DNA of 18,339 bases from Rickettsiales bacterium (GCA_028040005.1 JAOFKK010000014.1:1-18339), one strand, 5' to 3'. Counted from the first letter of the stretch, positions 7,061 through 16,223 are shown. The notes: generated by a model not told the origin, from the sequence alone. Made by a program: numbers and translations.

Positions 7061-10000
7061 TTACGCCTTTGCCTTACCTCCACCACCATCTCCTTTTTCT
7101 AAACCCTCATTCGTTTTACTACCATCTGACAAGCCTATTATCTTTTTATCATTGTCAAAAATCTCATTTCTCCAATCTCTATGATATCCTTTTTTACCCT
7201 CTTCTGCATCTAATAAAAATTCCCTTACTTTTTGACGAATATTATCCTTATCTATTTTTGCTATATCTAGCCCTAATTTATCCTCAATATCTTGCTTACC
7301 ACCATCTTTATTATAGCGCTCAACTACCTCATCTACCCTTTCTTCTAAATATTTTACACCGCCTCTTTCTTCAATATCTGATTCTTTTGCGTCAACCTTA
7401 TTCTTCTCCTCCTCTGTCCACTCTTGCCTCAATCCAAGAGCAGTTAAAGCTGTGATAACTACATTTTGAGACCCGCTTAAAGCAGATTTATATGCTGAAG
7501 ATGCTTGTAATATTGGATCGCTCAAAACTGCCCCTTTTTTTACCCCAGAATCTGGATCAACCTTTTTATGATTCCTTTCTAAAATTATCTTTCCTTTCCT
7601 TTGTAAAGATTCTTCAGCCAAAATCCTTGCATCTGATTTTCGAGCATCTTTAAAGCGATCTAAATTATTGGCGACGATTCTATAGGCATTTTCTGCATTA
7701 TTGGCGGCGATTCTAAAAGCGTTATCTAATTTATGATATTTTTTTAATATTGGCTTAGTAATATTGAGCGACATATTATAAGTTTTTGACATTGCATCGG
7801 TAGAATCAAGCTTTTCCCATTTTTCTGATTCTCTACTTAATGTATTTTTTGCTTTTTGCTCTTCTCTGTTATCTATATTTTGTGCTTTTATCTTTTTTCT
7901 ATCAGCTACATTTTGTGCTTTTCTCTTTTTTCTATCAGATGTTAATTCATCCATTTTTCTTGTTTTAGTAGAAGATGATTTTATCATAGAATAACCAGCA
8001 GAAATTCGATCTCCAGTTCCAGCGTCAATGGCTCTTCCGGCAAATTTACCGACCTCTTTTGCATAATAAGGGGATGATGATATAATTGACTTCGATTCAG
8101 TTGATATATATGACGCAGTTTTAACCGTTTTTTTCTTGGTATCTGATAAAGTTTCAGGGACTTCCTTCCTAATATATGACTTAGTTTCACCCATTCCTTT
8201 TCTAGTATCAGAAGAATATTGACCAATATTCTTACTAGTAGCCTTTATTAAGCCATGTTCTTCTTTATATTTTTTTTGCCTATCTTCTATTATTATGTCA
8301 AGACCATCTATAAAACGCCTATCACTTAATCGTGGATTGTCTTTTTTGTCACTAATTGACTTATATGCCTCTTTTTTAGCCTCACCTAACTTTCTTCCAA
8401 TCTCATCTGGCGTTAATTTTCCTGTTTCTGAAAGAGGTTTTTTAGAATCTTTTTGTAATAATTTATAAGCATTTTTAACATCTTTAGCTTTTATAGTAGA
8501 TTCCTTAATTGCATCACTATTGTCATATTTATTCTTACTAATCATATTAACCTTATTAGACATTTTAGCAAATGCTAATGAGGTAAGACTATCATGACTA
8601 AATGATGCATTATCAGATCTTGAATCTTTTAATTGTTGCATTTTTTCTTGCACCTCTTTAGGGCCAATAGTTTTGCCTCGACTTTCATAATACTCTTTTA
8701 AATAATTACGCATAGCATTATCCCTGACATCTTGTATCTTAGCTATTCTATCCATTGCATTATCTTTGCCATCTTCCTTTTTATTACTTTGAAATAATTT
8801 ATTATCTTTGTCATTTTCATGCTTCCCGGCAATTGCTTTTGCCTTATACTCATTTACTGCCTTATTAGCAGCTTTTTTCATTTGCCCTCTTTGATGATTA
8901 CTTTCTTTTTCTGCCTGTAACTTGCTCAACCTCTGATCCTCAACTCCCTTACCTGCATTGAATACAACCCCCATCGCCTTATCTCGTAAACCATATTTAG
9001 GGGTATATTTTTTTAATGTTTCATTATTACTTCTTAAATGATTATAACTAACATTCATAGCTTTTATAGACTCCGAAACTTTACCTTGGATTGCTTTGGC
9101 GGTACTATCGGCGGTAATACCATCAACCAGTCTTTCAGCAAAACCAGAGGCACTATTAATAAATTCCTGCATAATCATAACCATAAAATATATAGCTAAT
9201 ATAGATATTAAAGTTGGGGCAAAATCAGATGAAGGATTAGACATATCACCTGCTATTGTCCACCACTTAAATAATGATATCTTTGTCACTAAACTAATTT
9301 GCCACACCGTTCCCCAACATACCTTATAAGCTAATACAGATTTAATGAGATAATATAAAATTGCATTAAATAAGCTAAAAGTAAATAAAATGATAATTTG
9401 CTGCAGTGAAAAGCTGGCAATTTGATTTAACCATTTTTCAAAAGTATCCTTAGTTTGCTCAAACAATAATAATAAAAACAATATGGGAGCCAATAAAAAT
9501 GTAAAATTAATAAATAATTTTGCAGTTAAATATAGCAACATAACTTGCACAGCTACTTTAAAATATAAGGCTATAGACCATAATATAATCAACAAATATA
9601 ACCATCCAAAAATACTACTAAAAAATAAAGCGCTTACTTTGTAAAATACAGTAAGAGAAAGTAATGAAATCATCTTATCTACTGAAGCAAATAGCAAGGC
9701 TGGGTCAAAATATTTACTATTTAGGGCATTATTAACCACCTCATCAGACTCAAAAGAAGAGATCATTAAAATTGATAAATAATCAGCTCCTTTTTCAAAA
9801 AAACTAACAAATATATTTTGAAACCAAAACCAGCCACTAGGACTCAATAACAACATCAAGAACCCTATCTTGATAACTCTTGTCATTATTTCGGCCCTCG
9901 AGAATTCGCTCATTCCCATTAAATAAGAACCTCCATAAAACATAAGAGCTAAAACCATTAATGTTTTAAATAAAATTTTATATATATCATTATTAATAAT

Positions 10001-13000
10001 ATTAACATAAACTGTTTTGGCCATACTATCCTTACGAAAAACATAGCCATATTCAGGATGTAATATCCTTTCGCCATATTCATAAATATTACCCTCCCTA
10101 ATATCAATAGAAGCAACATTAATAATATTTGAATCATTAATAATATTGGCAAAATTATTGCCATCACATTGTGATTTATCATCTACCGCCTGACCTCTAT
10201 TATTTTTACAAGCATATTTACCCAATGGTTGTTGATATTTTTGTATTAAAGCGGTGTTATTATTGTTTAAAATTACATATTCTTTTTTTCTTGAATCTCG
10301 AAAATTTATATTATTTCCAAATATATGTGAATTTATTGATGATTTACCATGCTCAATCTCTTTACATAGGCCAATATACTCTCCTTCTTGAGTAAATAGC
10401 TCCTTACCCTCTATACATATTTCAGCAGAACCATAAATAAAATCAGTTATTGGAGATAGCATATTATAAATAATACTATGAAATTTGGAGCTGTCTTTAA
10501 CCTTAACTTCTACTTCATATGAGCCATAATTATCGAATAATTTATTAGCGCAATAATATTTTCTATCATTGCACTTAGATATATCTGTATCTTGACAAAA
10601 ATCCTCTTCATCTGTTGCCATATTAGCTTTAGATGTTGGGGCATCGCAATTATCAGAGCAAAGATATCTTGAATCCTCGCTAATATTAATATCATTTAAA
10701 ATAATGTTATTATAGCATTCATTTTGATTGATACCAGGAGTATCATGTTGTTCTTTACAATTATATTTACAATAATCCTTAATATCGCCAGAAGCACTTA
10801 AATTATAATGTGGATTTTCTATTAAATAACCATCCATACACTCAGTATCTTCGCCTATATAATAAGGATTATCCATTTTAATACCATTACATTTTTCCTT
10901 ACCAGTAGTAATTGGGTGGTCATAATGTAAATTATTATCACAGTCGCTGCTCGAATTAACATCATCCTTATACATCAAGCAGTTATTCTCCTGATCATCA
11001 ATTATAGAAAAATATAATTGAAAATCCTTACTATCATTAATTTGATTTTGATCATTGCTATAATACCTCCTAACCTGCCCTTTGTTATTTGGTATTATTT
11101 CTAAATTAGGACAATGGTTAGAATCTTCCTTATTCATTTCTTCTAATTGCCCAAATTTATTAAAATAATAACCAAAATTTGTCTTTTCACCTGTATCGGC
11201 ATTTACTGCAGATTTACATATATTCTGATATTCAATTTCATTAACATTATATTGATAACCAGCAATGCCAACTAAGGTTGAATTATTAACTGAATCTGCA
11301 ATTAATTGCGATCTCTCAAGCGTTGAGCATGATGGAGATATTCCTGAACCAGAATAGCATAAATAAGATTCCATCATATGACCATTGCGGTAAATATTAT
11401 CTACAGATCCAAATTCTACCAAATAGCCATTACCATCACCTCGAACAATATCATCAATAAAATTATTATCATAATTACTACTATAATCAGAATTATCCAA
11501 ATCAAGATTATTATTATTAACAACTAAAAATTTAATCTTTCCCACCTTAGATAAATTAACCAAACCACTATATTTACTATTATCAGATTGATTATTATTT
11601 AAAAGAAATTCGCCATTTTGCACAAAATTACCATAAATACCATTAAAAGATAATTCCCTTGCACCCTTATATGTCGACACCGCGCGTGGCTCATATTCTG
11701 GATCGGCTAGCTCTTCTGGAGATGCATATCCTGGACTGATTTGCTGTTCTATTTGTTGTTCTATAGTAGTAGCATCACCTTCTATAATAGTATCATTAGT
11801 AATATCGCTTGTCTTACCAATGTAATTTTCCAAATCATAACAAATATCAATATCTTCTAATCCATAAGAACCATCAGGTAAATTAATGTATGAAAAACTA
11901 TCCTCAATACAATTTGTACATTTTTCAATGCAATTACTAAAATTAGGATCATTAACTAATTCATTATTATTAATAATATCGGGATATGTCATTTTGCACT
12001 GATTATTAATGAAAGATGTGCAAGAGTGTAATTCAAGTTCATTTTCTTCATCATATGTAATTACTGATTTACAATTATTAATCAAATTACCAACAGCCTC
12101 TTCTGTATCAGAAGGTGATGAGATTGCACCATAAGAAGTCTTAATATCACAACTCCCCTCTCCCGACAAACAAGAATTATTGGCAGTTACACAAAAAGCC
12201 TTATTATCAAAAGTGCATAATACATTTTTTACATAAAAAACAGGGATTGCTCTTTTTTTACATAAAAATGCTGGCCTTCTATGTTGTAAAGTTAAAGAGC
12301 AATTAACTAAATTTTCGTCCGCATCTTCAAAATAAGTTTTCTGCCCCTTTCGAAGATAGATTGTATTATTAATATTAACACTAAAATCTCTATCACGTAT
12401 ATCAGTATAAAGATCGGTATTATTAATAACTTTAAATTCATCACTACAACCTGCTTCAGTACTATATAACCCCGAATATTCTACAATATCAGAAAAATAG
12501 ACATTATTATTGGTTTTAGAAAATTGGAATATATTATTAATATTATCTTTTGAATCGATTAAATTGAATTGACTTATATCAAAATTATCTGTATTAGAAA
12601 ATTGTATTTTAAACACACCTCCTTTATTTAATATAACATTCTCAATTTCTTTATTATCATTAGTACTTATATCTAAACACCCTTCTGAAACATTGGCATC
12701 ACATATTCTCTGAGAATTAATAAATAAATTTAATGCTCCTTGATCTATTAAACTGGCAGCATCATGTTGATTACTAATTCCTGATAAACTGAACAATGTG
12801 TTATGCAAAACTATATTAAAATTTACCAATATAGCATCACCTTCATAACTATCTTTAATATAATATTCAATATTATCACTATTAATATTTTGTCCAATTA
12901 TACTATCATCGTTATAATTAAAGTTATTATCATTACTACCCGTATTAATGCTATAAATTGCAAAATCTATTGATGGAGCAGGATTAACATTATAATCATC

Positions 13001-14281
13001 AATATACATAACTAATCTTGATAAAGCATTATAAGATGATTTTAAGTTATTATTATTATTAGGAATAGCTGTATGATATATATCATTAGCAATTTGCCAA
13101 TCAGATTTGATTGATAGATTCATTGCAGGATTAGAAAAATCTCTCCAATTACTAAAATCAGGATCTAAATTATTATTAGATTGCAGCAATAATGCGCTAC
13201 CATTATTAGGTAACAAAGGATCTACAAACATATCAGGATATAGTAAATTACTACCTAGTGATATTTCCCCTACAGATCTAATGTAAATATTTGATTGTGG
13301 GGTGATAATTAAAGAATCATTAATATCGGGATCATATGCATCAGTCTTAGCAGGAGGGAAGCTTCGTGATATTCTATCATTAGAGCTAAGAATAGAATAA
13401 TCTTGTAATTTTTGTGATATTTTATCAGCTTCACACTTATTTATTGCCTTATTAATACATTGTAAAAAAATATTTAAAGGTGGGTATGTTATTGTGAGCA
13501 CATTATTAGTACTAGCGCCTGTTCTGACACTATCATCCAATTCTCTTTGCTCCATAACACACCCTAGATGTGACGACTGAGGATCAACATTAGACCTATC
13601 TTTTGGATACCATTTATATCTATCTATAATAGAATCAATGAAGGGGCAATATTTATCACTACCCTCACATTGTTCAGCAATATCTTCATCTTCAACACCA
13701 TATAAAAACTTTACCATATCCTCATCACTCAAAGAAGGGTCAAATATTTCAACTGCATTACTATTCCTATTAAATAAAATTCTATTTTGTTGATTTATTA
13801 ATATTGATAGATAATTCCTGTAACTATCATCACCATCGTCGCTATCATTACCCTCATTACCATTTATATAACCCCCTAATTCACCGTCGAATATTGTAAA
13901 AAAACTATGATATTGTCCATCTGTTTTTATCTCTTGATTAATAAAGGATTGATATTCATGTGATATTATCTCAATAAATTTATTAAAATCCTCAGAATCT
14001 TGCATTAACTCAAATGAGGGTGTTGGTGTATAATAAAAATCATTGGATTCGCCACCAGACGCATTATGAGGCTCTTGTAATGTAAATTTACAACTAGTAT
14101 CAATACCAGGATTAACCGACAAATAATCAGTTTCATATTCGCCAAAATCATTAGCTTCAATGCAAGATTTATCACTACAAGCGAATATAAATAATAATAA
14201 AGATAAGGTAAGAAATTTTGATATTTTGTAACTTAAAGGCCGAAATATAAGAAAATTAATCTTTTTTTTAAATAATTTCAC
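7061..14281 (-). CDS. virB6: Giant VirB6/TrbL-family type IV secretion protein, lipoprotein-like N-terminus
   Basis: VirB6 is the polytopic inner-membrane channel component of type IV secretion systems. This 2406-aa protein has the Rickettsiales layout. A GTG start leads to a basic n-region, a hydrophobic stretch and the lipobox FIFAC (Cys35), followed by CIEANDFGE. Residues ~36-1425 are an Asn/Asp-rich extracytoplasmic part with 44 cysteines counted from Cys35. Its end (near 1247, DNYGSYEVEVKV) matches the segment that precedes the channel in rickettsial VirB6 paralogs. The TrbL/VirB6 core with about seven membrane segments spans ~1430-1714, including FYGGSYLMGMSEFSRAE and VIKIGFLMLLLSPSGW. 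A Lys-rich cytoplasmic tail of ~690 residues ends GDGGGGKAKA. The gene starts 55 bases after dnaA. No other vir gene is in the window. Family assignment is strong; the number suffix among paralogs is not assignable. Confidence 0.9.
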   Translation of the reverse strand: MKLFKKKINFLIFRPLSYKISKFLTLSLLLFIFACSDKSCIEANDFGEYETDYLSVNPGIDTSCKFTLQEPHNASGGESNDFYYTPTPSFELMQDSEDFNKFIEIISHEYQSFINQEIKTDGQYHSFFTIFDGELGGYINGNEGNDSDDGDDSYRNYLSILINQQNRILFNRNSNAVEIFDPSLSDEDMVKFLYGVEDEDIAEQCEGSDKYCPFIDSIIDRYKWYPKDRSNVDPQSSHLGCVMEQRELDDSVRTGASTNNVLTITYPPLNIFLQCINKAINKCEADKISQKLQDYSILSSNDRISRSFPPAKTDAYDPDINDSLIITPQSNIYIRSVGEISLGSNLLYPDMFVDPLLPNNGSALLLQSNNNLDPDFSNWRDFSNPAMNLSIKSDWQIANDIYHTAIPNNNNNLKSSYNALSRLVMYIDDYNVNPAPSIDFAIYSINTGSNDNNFNYNDDSIIGQNINSDNIEYYIKDSYEGDAILVNFNIVLHNTLFSLSGISNQHDAASLIDQGALNLFINSQRICDANVSEGCLDISTNDNKEIENVILNKGGVFKIQFSNTDNFDISQFNLIDSKDNINNIFQFSKTNNNVYFSDIVEYSGLYSTEAGCSDEFKVINNTDLYTDIRDRDFSVNINNTIYLRKGQKTYFEDADENLVNCSLTLQHRRPAFLCKKRAIPVFYVKNVLCTFDNKAFCVTANNSCLSGEGSCDIKTSYGAISSPSDTEEAVGNLINNCKSVITYDEENELELHSCTSFINNQCKMTYPDIINNNELVNDPNFSNCIEKCTNCIEDSFSYINLPDGSYGLEDIDICYDLENYIGKTSDITNDTIIEGDATTIEQQIEQQISPGYASPEELADPEYEPRAVSTYKGARELSFNGIYGNFVQNGEFLLNNNQSDNSKYSGLVNLSKVGKIKFLVVNNNNLDLDNSDYSSNYDNNFIDDIVRGDGNGYLVEFGSVDNIYRNGHMMESYLCYSGSGISPSCSTLERSQLIADSVNNSTLVGIAGYQYNVNEIEYQNICKSAVNADTGEKTNFGYYFNKFGQLEEMNKEDSNHCPNLEIIPNNKGQVRRYYSNDQNQINDSKDFQLYFSIIDDQENNCLMYKDDVNSSSDCDNNLHYDHPITTGKEKCNGIKMDNPYYIGEDTECMDGYLIENPHYNLSASGDIKDYCKYNCKEQHDTPGINQNECYNNIILNDINISEDSRYLCSDNCDAPTSKANMATDEEDFCQDTDISKCNDRKYYCANKLFDNYGSYEVEVKVKDSSKFHSIIYNMLSPITDFIYGSAEICIEGKELFTQEGEYIGLCKEIEHGKSSINSHIFGNNINFRDSRKKEYVILNNNNTALIQKYQQPLGKYACKNNRGQAVDDKSQCDGNNFANIINDSNIINVASIDIREGNIYEYGERILHPEYGYVFRKDSMAKTVYVNIINNDIYKILFKTLMVLALMFYGGSYLMGMSEFSRAEIMTRVIKIGFLMLLLSPSGWFWFQNIFVSFFEKGADYLSILMISSFESDEVVNNALNSKYFDPALLFASVDKMISLLSLTVFYKVSALFFSSIFGWLYLLIILWSIALYFKVAVQVMLLYLTAKLFINFTFLLAPILFLLLLFEQTKDTFEKWLNQIASFSLQQIIILFTFSLFNAILYYLIKSVLAYKVCWGTVWQISLVTKISLFKWWTIAGDMSNPSSDFAPTLISILAIYFMVMIMQEFINSASGFAERLVDGITADSTAKAIQGKVSESIKAMNVSYNHLRSNNETLKKYTPKYGLRDKAMGVVFNAGKGVEDQRLSKLQAEKESNHQRGQMKKAANKAVNEYKAKAIAGKHENDKDNKLFQSNKKEDGKDNAMDRIAKIQDVRDNAMRNYLKEYYESRGKTIGPKEVQEKMQQLKDSRSDNASFSHDSLTSLAFAKMSNKVNMISKNKYDNSDAIKESTIKAKDVKNAYKLLQKDSKKPLSETGKLTPDEIGRKLGEAKKEAYKSISDKKDNPRLSDRRFIDGLDIIIEDRQKKYKEEHGLIKATSKNIGQYSSDTRKGMGETKSYIRKEVPETLSDTKKKTVKTASYISTESKSIISSSPYYAKEVGKFAGRAIDAGTGDRISAGYSMIKSSSTKTRKMDELTSDRKKRKAQNVADRKKIKAQNIDNREEQKAKNTLSRESEKWEKLDSTDAMSKTYNMSLNITKPILKKYHKLDNAFRIAANNAENAYRIVANNLDRFKDARKSDARILAEESLQRKGKIILERNHKKVDPDSGVKKGAVLSDPILQASSAYKSALSGSQNVVITALTALGLRQEWTEEEKNKVDAKESDIEERGGVKYLEERVDEVVERYNKDGGKQDIEDKLGLDIAKIDKDNIRQKVREFLLDAEEGKKGYHRDWRNEIFDNDKKIIGLSDGSKTNEGLEKGDGGGGKAKA
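7658..7723 (-). repeat. Two 33-bp tandem repeats inside the VirB6-like gene
   Basis: Residues 2187-2197 (NAFRIAANNAE) and 2198-2208 (NAYRIVANNLD) are a tandem 11-residue duplication; the underlying 33-bp units are nearly identical. Confidence 0.85.
7838..7936 (-). repeat. Three 33-bp tandem repeats inside the VirB6-like gene
   Basis: Residues 2116-2126 (DRKKRKAQNVA), 2127-2137 (DRKKIKAQNID) and 2138-2148 (NREEQKAKNTL) are successive 11-residue units; a fourth, weaker unit begins SRESEKWEK. The first two 33-bp units are close copies at the DNA level. Confidence 0.85.
8081..8212 (-). repeat. Two 66-bp tandem repeats inside the VirB6-like gene
   Basis: Residues 2024-2045 and 2046-2067 align as a 22-residue duplication: SDTRKGMGETKSYIRKE against SDTKKKTVKTASYISTE, with the last five residues of each unit divergent. 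The period is twice that of the neighbouring 11-residue repeats. Confidence 0.7.
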
Positions 14282-14336
14282 TATATTTATTAAATGAGAA
14301 TAATGATTAGATTAAAAATTCCTATGAAAGATAATT

Positions 14337-15722
14337 CTAAATATTATTAATTATATTTTCAATCTCTTTTATATTGGATTTAATATTAGAATCTTTATAG
14401 ATTAATTCTTCAATTTTATTACAAGCATATATTACGGTGGCATGGTTTTTATTAAATTCCCTACCTATTTGAGCAAGACTCATATCTGTCATATTCTTCA
14501 ATAAAAACATTGCTATTTGCCTTGATCTTGCAATCTTAATATTACGAGAAGTAGACTTTAAATCAGTTATCTTTATTTTAAAAAATTTAGCAACTTGTTT
14601 TTGTATTAATTCAGATCCTATATTGCTTTGACTATTTCTAAAAAAATCTAATAAAATATTTTTGGTATTTTGTAAATTAATTTCCTCATTAGCGATAATA
14701 TAGTTAGCGGCTAGCTTCTTAATAGCCCCTTCTAAATCACGAATATTAGAGCTAACTTTACTGGCTATTAATTCCAACACCTCATCATCAACTTCAATCG
14801 CTAAATCTGTAATTTTTTTTCTTAATATTTCTAGCCTATCGCAATAATTTGGTAGTTTTAAATCGACAACCATTCCACCAGCAATTCTGGATCTAAATTT
14901 TTCACCTATATCATCAATATCACCAGGAGATTGATCGCAAATCAAAATAACTCTTTTTTTATTTTCAACCAAATTATTAATAACATGCAGCATCTCTTCT
15001 TGTGTACCAGTTTTTTTAGCAATAAACTGAATATCATCAATTATTAAAACATCGATATTTTTAAATTTTTCTTTAAAATCCATTATTGTTTTATCGCGAA
15101 TAGATTTAACAAAATGATGAACAAATCTTTCCGCCGATAAATAAATTACATTTTGATTTTTATTTTCTTCCTTTATTTTCCAAGCAACGGATTGACCTAT
15201 ATGAGTTTTGCCCAAACCAACAGAGCCATGTAAAAATAATGGATTAATATCCGACAATGAAAAAGAGCTAGCATTATTAGAAGATATAATTTTGGCAGCG
15301 CCAACAGCCAATTTATTAAAATCACCAATAATTAAATTATCAAAAGTAAATTTTTCATTAAGATCGGTACCAAAAGTAAAAACATTGTCATATTTAGTAA
15401 GATTAACAATTTTTGATTTTTTGTTAATTTTTATATCTATTTTTTTATTATCTTCAATAAAAATTAATGAAAATAACCTAATATTAGAATCAACAGATAT
15501 TATGGCATCTTTAATAACTTCAAAATATTCGCGCATAATCCAATCGCGAAGAAATTTTGATGACACAGAAAGGACAATCTCATCTTTTGAAAAAGAAAAA
15601 ATATCAATTTTAGAAATCCATCTATCATAAATCTCATAATCAAAATAATTCTGAAATTGCAGCTTGGCCTTTTTCCAAAATAGATCCTTTTTATCTGATG
15701 TTATTTTATTTCCCTCGATCAT
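14337..15722 (-). CDS. dnaA: Chromosomal replication initiator DnaA
   Basis: DnaA binds DnaA boxes, oligomerises with ATP and opens the origin. The 461-aa product has an N-terminal domain with the family WI(S)K/FLRDWI pattern (about 10-75), a short linker, and an AAA+ domain with Walker A GSVGLGKT (166-173), Walker B LIIDDIQFIA (226-235), the arginine-finger region EKFRSRIAGG (274-283) and sensor 2 NIRDLEGAI (326-334). Domain IV contains TSRNIKIARSRQIAMFLLK and ends with NKNHATVIYACNKIE; this last segment is one residue shorter than GGRDHTTV and has Asn in place of the Asp before His. The ATG at 15722 shares its A with the TAA of the upstream rhodanese gene, so translation is probably coupled. 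A VirB6-like gene follows 55 bases downstream. Confidence 0.98.
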   Translation of the reverse strand: MIEGNKITSDKKDLFWKKAKLQFQNYFDYEIYDRWISKIDIFSFSKDEIVLSVSSKFLRDWIMREYFEVIKDAIISVDSNIRLFSLIFIEDNKKIDIKINKKSKIVNLTKYDNVFTFGTDLNEKFTFDNLIIGDFNKLAVGAAKIISSNNASSFSLSDINPLFLHGSVGLGKTHIGQSVAWKIKEENKNQNVIYLSAERFVHHFVKSIRDKTIMDFKEKFKNIDVLIIDDIQFIAKKTGTQEEMLHVINNLVENKKRVILICDQSPGDIDDIGEKFRSRIAGGMVVDLKLPNYCDRLEILRKKITDLAIEVDDEVLELIASKVSSNIRDLEGAIKKLAANYIIANEEINLQNTKNILLDFFRNSQSNIGSELIQKQVAKFFKIKITDLKSTSRNIKIARSRQIAMFLLKNMTDMSLAQIGREFNKNHATVIYACNKIEELIYKDSNIKSNIKEIENIINNI

Positions 15723-16153
15723 TAATTATTTTTTTTCCACGGTTTATTGTTAAATTTCCAGCCATTAATATTTGCTCTTACGCCCTTATCATCAGGATCC
15801 CCCTCAAATCCTTTTTCAATGTTAAAGCAATTATAGCCAATATCCGACATAAAAAGAGCAGCCTCCATTGATCTAGCGCCACTTCTACATAAAAATAGAA
15901 GATTGATCTCATTTTCATTGGCATTAATATGTTTTTTAATTTTATCAATCAATTCAAATTCAAAATCAGCATTTATAGACATATCAGGTAGCAATCTCCA
16001 CGGAATAAATATCGCTTCTTTATTCAGAGAAGATAAATCTACAACACCAATAGAATCAAACTCCTCTTGAGTTCTGACATCTACCAAAATGGTATTATTT
16101 TGATTTGACAAATAGTCAAAAGCATCATTTGATGAAATATTTTGAACTGACAT
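15722..16153 (-). CDS. Single-domain rhodanese-like sulfurtransferase
   Basis: Rhodanese domains transfer sulfane sulfur through a persulfide on a catalytic cysteine. I start it at the ATG at 16153 (143 aa, MSVQNISSNDAF); a TTG at 16183 in the same frame would add ten hydrophobic residues not expected in this family. Seen motifs are ILVDVRTQEEF (about 22-32), the active-site loop CRSGARS with Cys89, and the C-terminal GFEGDPDDKGVRA...GWKFNNKPW, a pattern found in alphaproteobacterial single-domain rhodaneses. No signal peptide is needed from the ATG start, so it is probably cytoplasmic. The stop codon overlaps the dnaA start (TAATG), making a two-gene coupled unit. The sulfur acceptor is not predictable. 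Confidence 0.92.
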   Translation of the reverse strand: MSVQNISSNDAFDYLSNQNNTILVDVRTQEEFDSIGVVDLSSLNKEAIFIPWRLLPDMSINADFEFELIDKIKKHINANENEINLLFLCRSGARSMEAALFMSDIGYNCFNIEKGFEGDPDDKGVRANINGWKFNNKPWKKNN

Positions 16154-16181
16154 AAGGTGGATTAAAATTAGAAAAATACCC

Positions 16182-16223
16182 AATATAACTTACTGACTTT
16201 AAAGCATATTTTTACTTTAAAGT
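16182..16223 (-). promoter_or_regulatory. Possible rhodanese-dnaA promoter with paired palindromes
   Basis: ACTTTAAAG occurs at 16196-16204 and, as the full palindrome ACTTTAAAGT, at 16214-16223, with start points 18 bp apart. On the minus strand TATATT (16187-16182), about 28 bases before the ATG, could be a -10 element, which would put one palindrome in the spacer. In such AT-rich DNA this could be chance. Confidence 0.25.

Noticed and set aside
6978..7184. A 68-codon plus-strand frame starting in the 60-bp element
   Set aside because: It runs antisense into the 3' end of the VirB6-like gene, is low in complexity and has no homology pattern.
7069..7455. A 128-codon plus-strand open frame opposite the VirB6-like tail
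   Set aside because: It is rich in Leu/Tyr/His/Pro as expected from the complement of Lys/Asp-rich coding DNA, has no recognisable domain, and lies wholly inside a convincing gene.
7838..7936. 33-bp repeats as a possible CRISPR array
   Set aside because: The units are directly adjacent with no unique spacers and keep an open reading frame in step with 11-residue protein repeats.
15208..15630. A 140-codon plus-strand open frame opposite dnaA
   Set aside because: It is antisense to the conserved AAA+ and N-terminal parts of DnaA and shows no family pattern.
16154..16183. TTG start giving the rhodanese a hydrophobic N-terminal extension
   Set aside because: The ten added residues are too short for a signal peptide or membrane anchor, and the family normally starts at the ATG-encoded Met.
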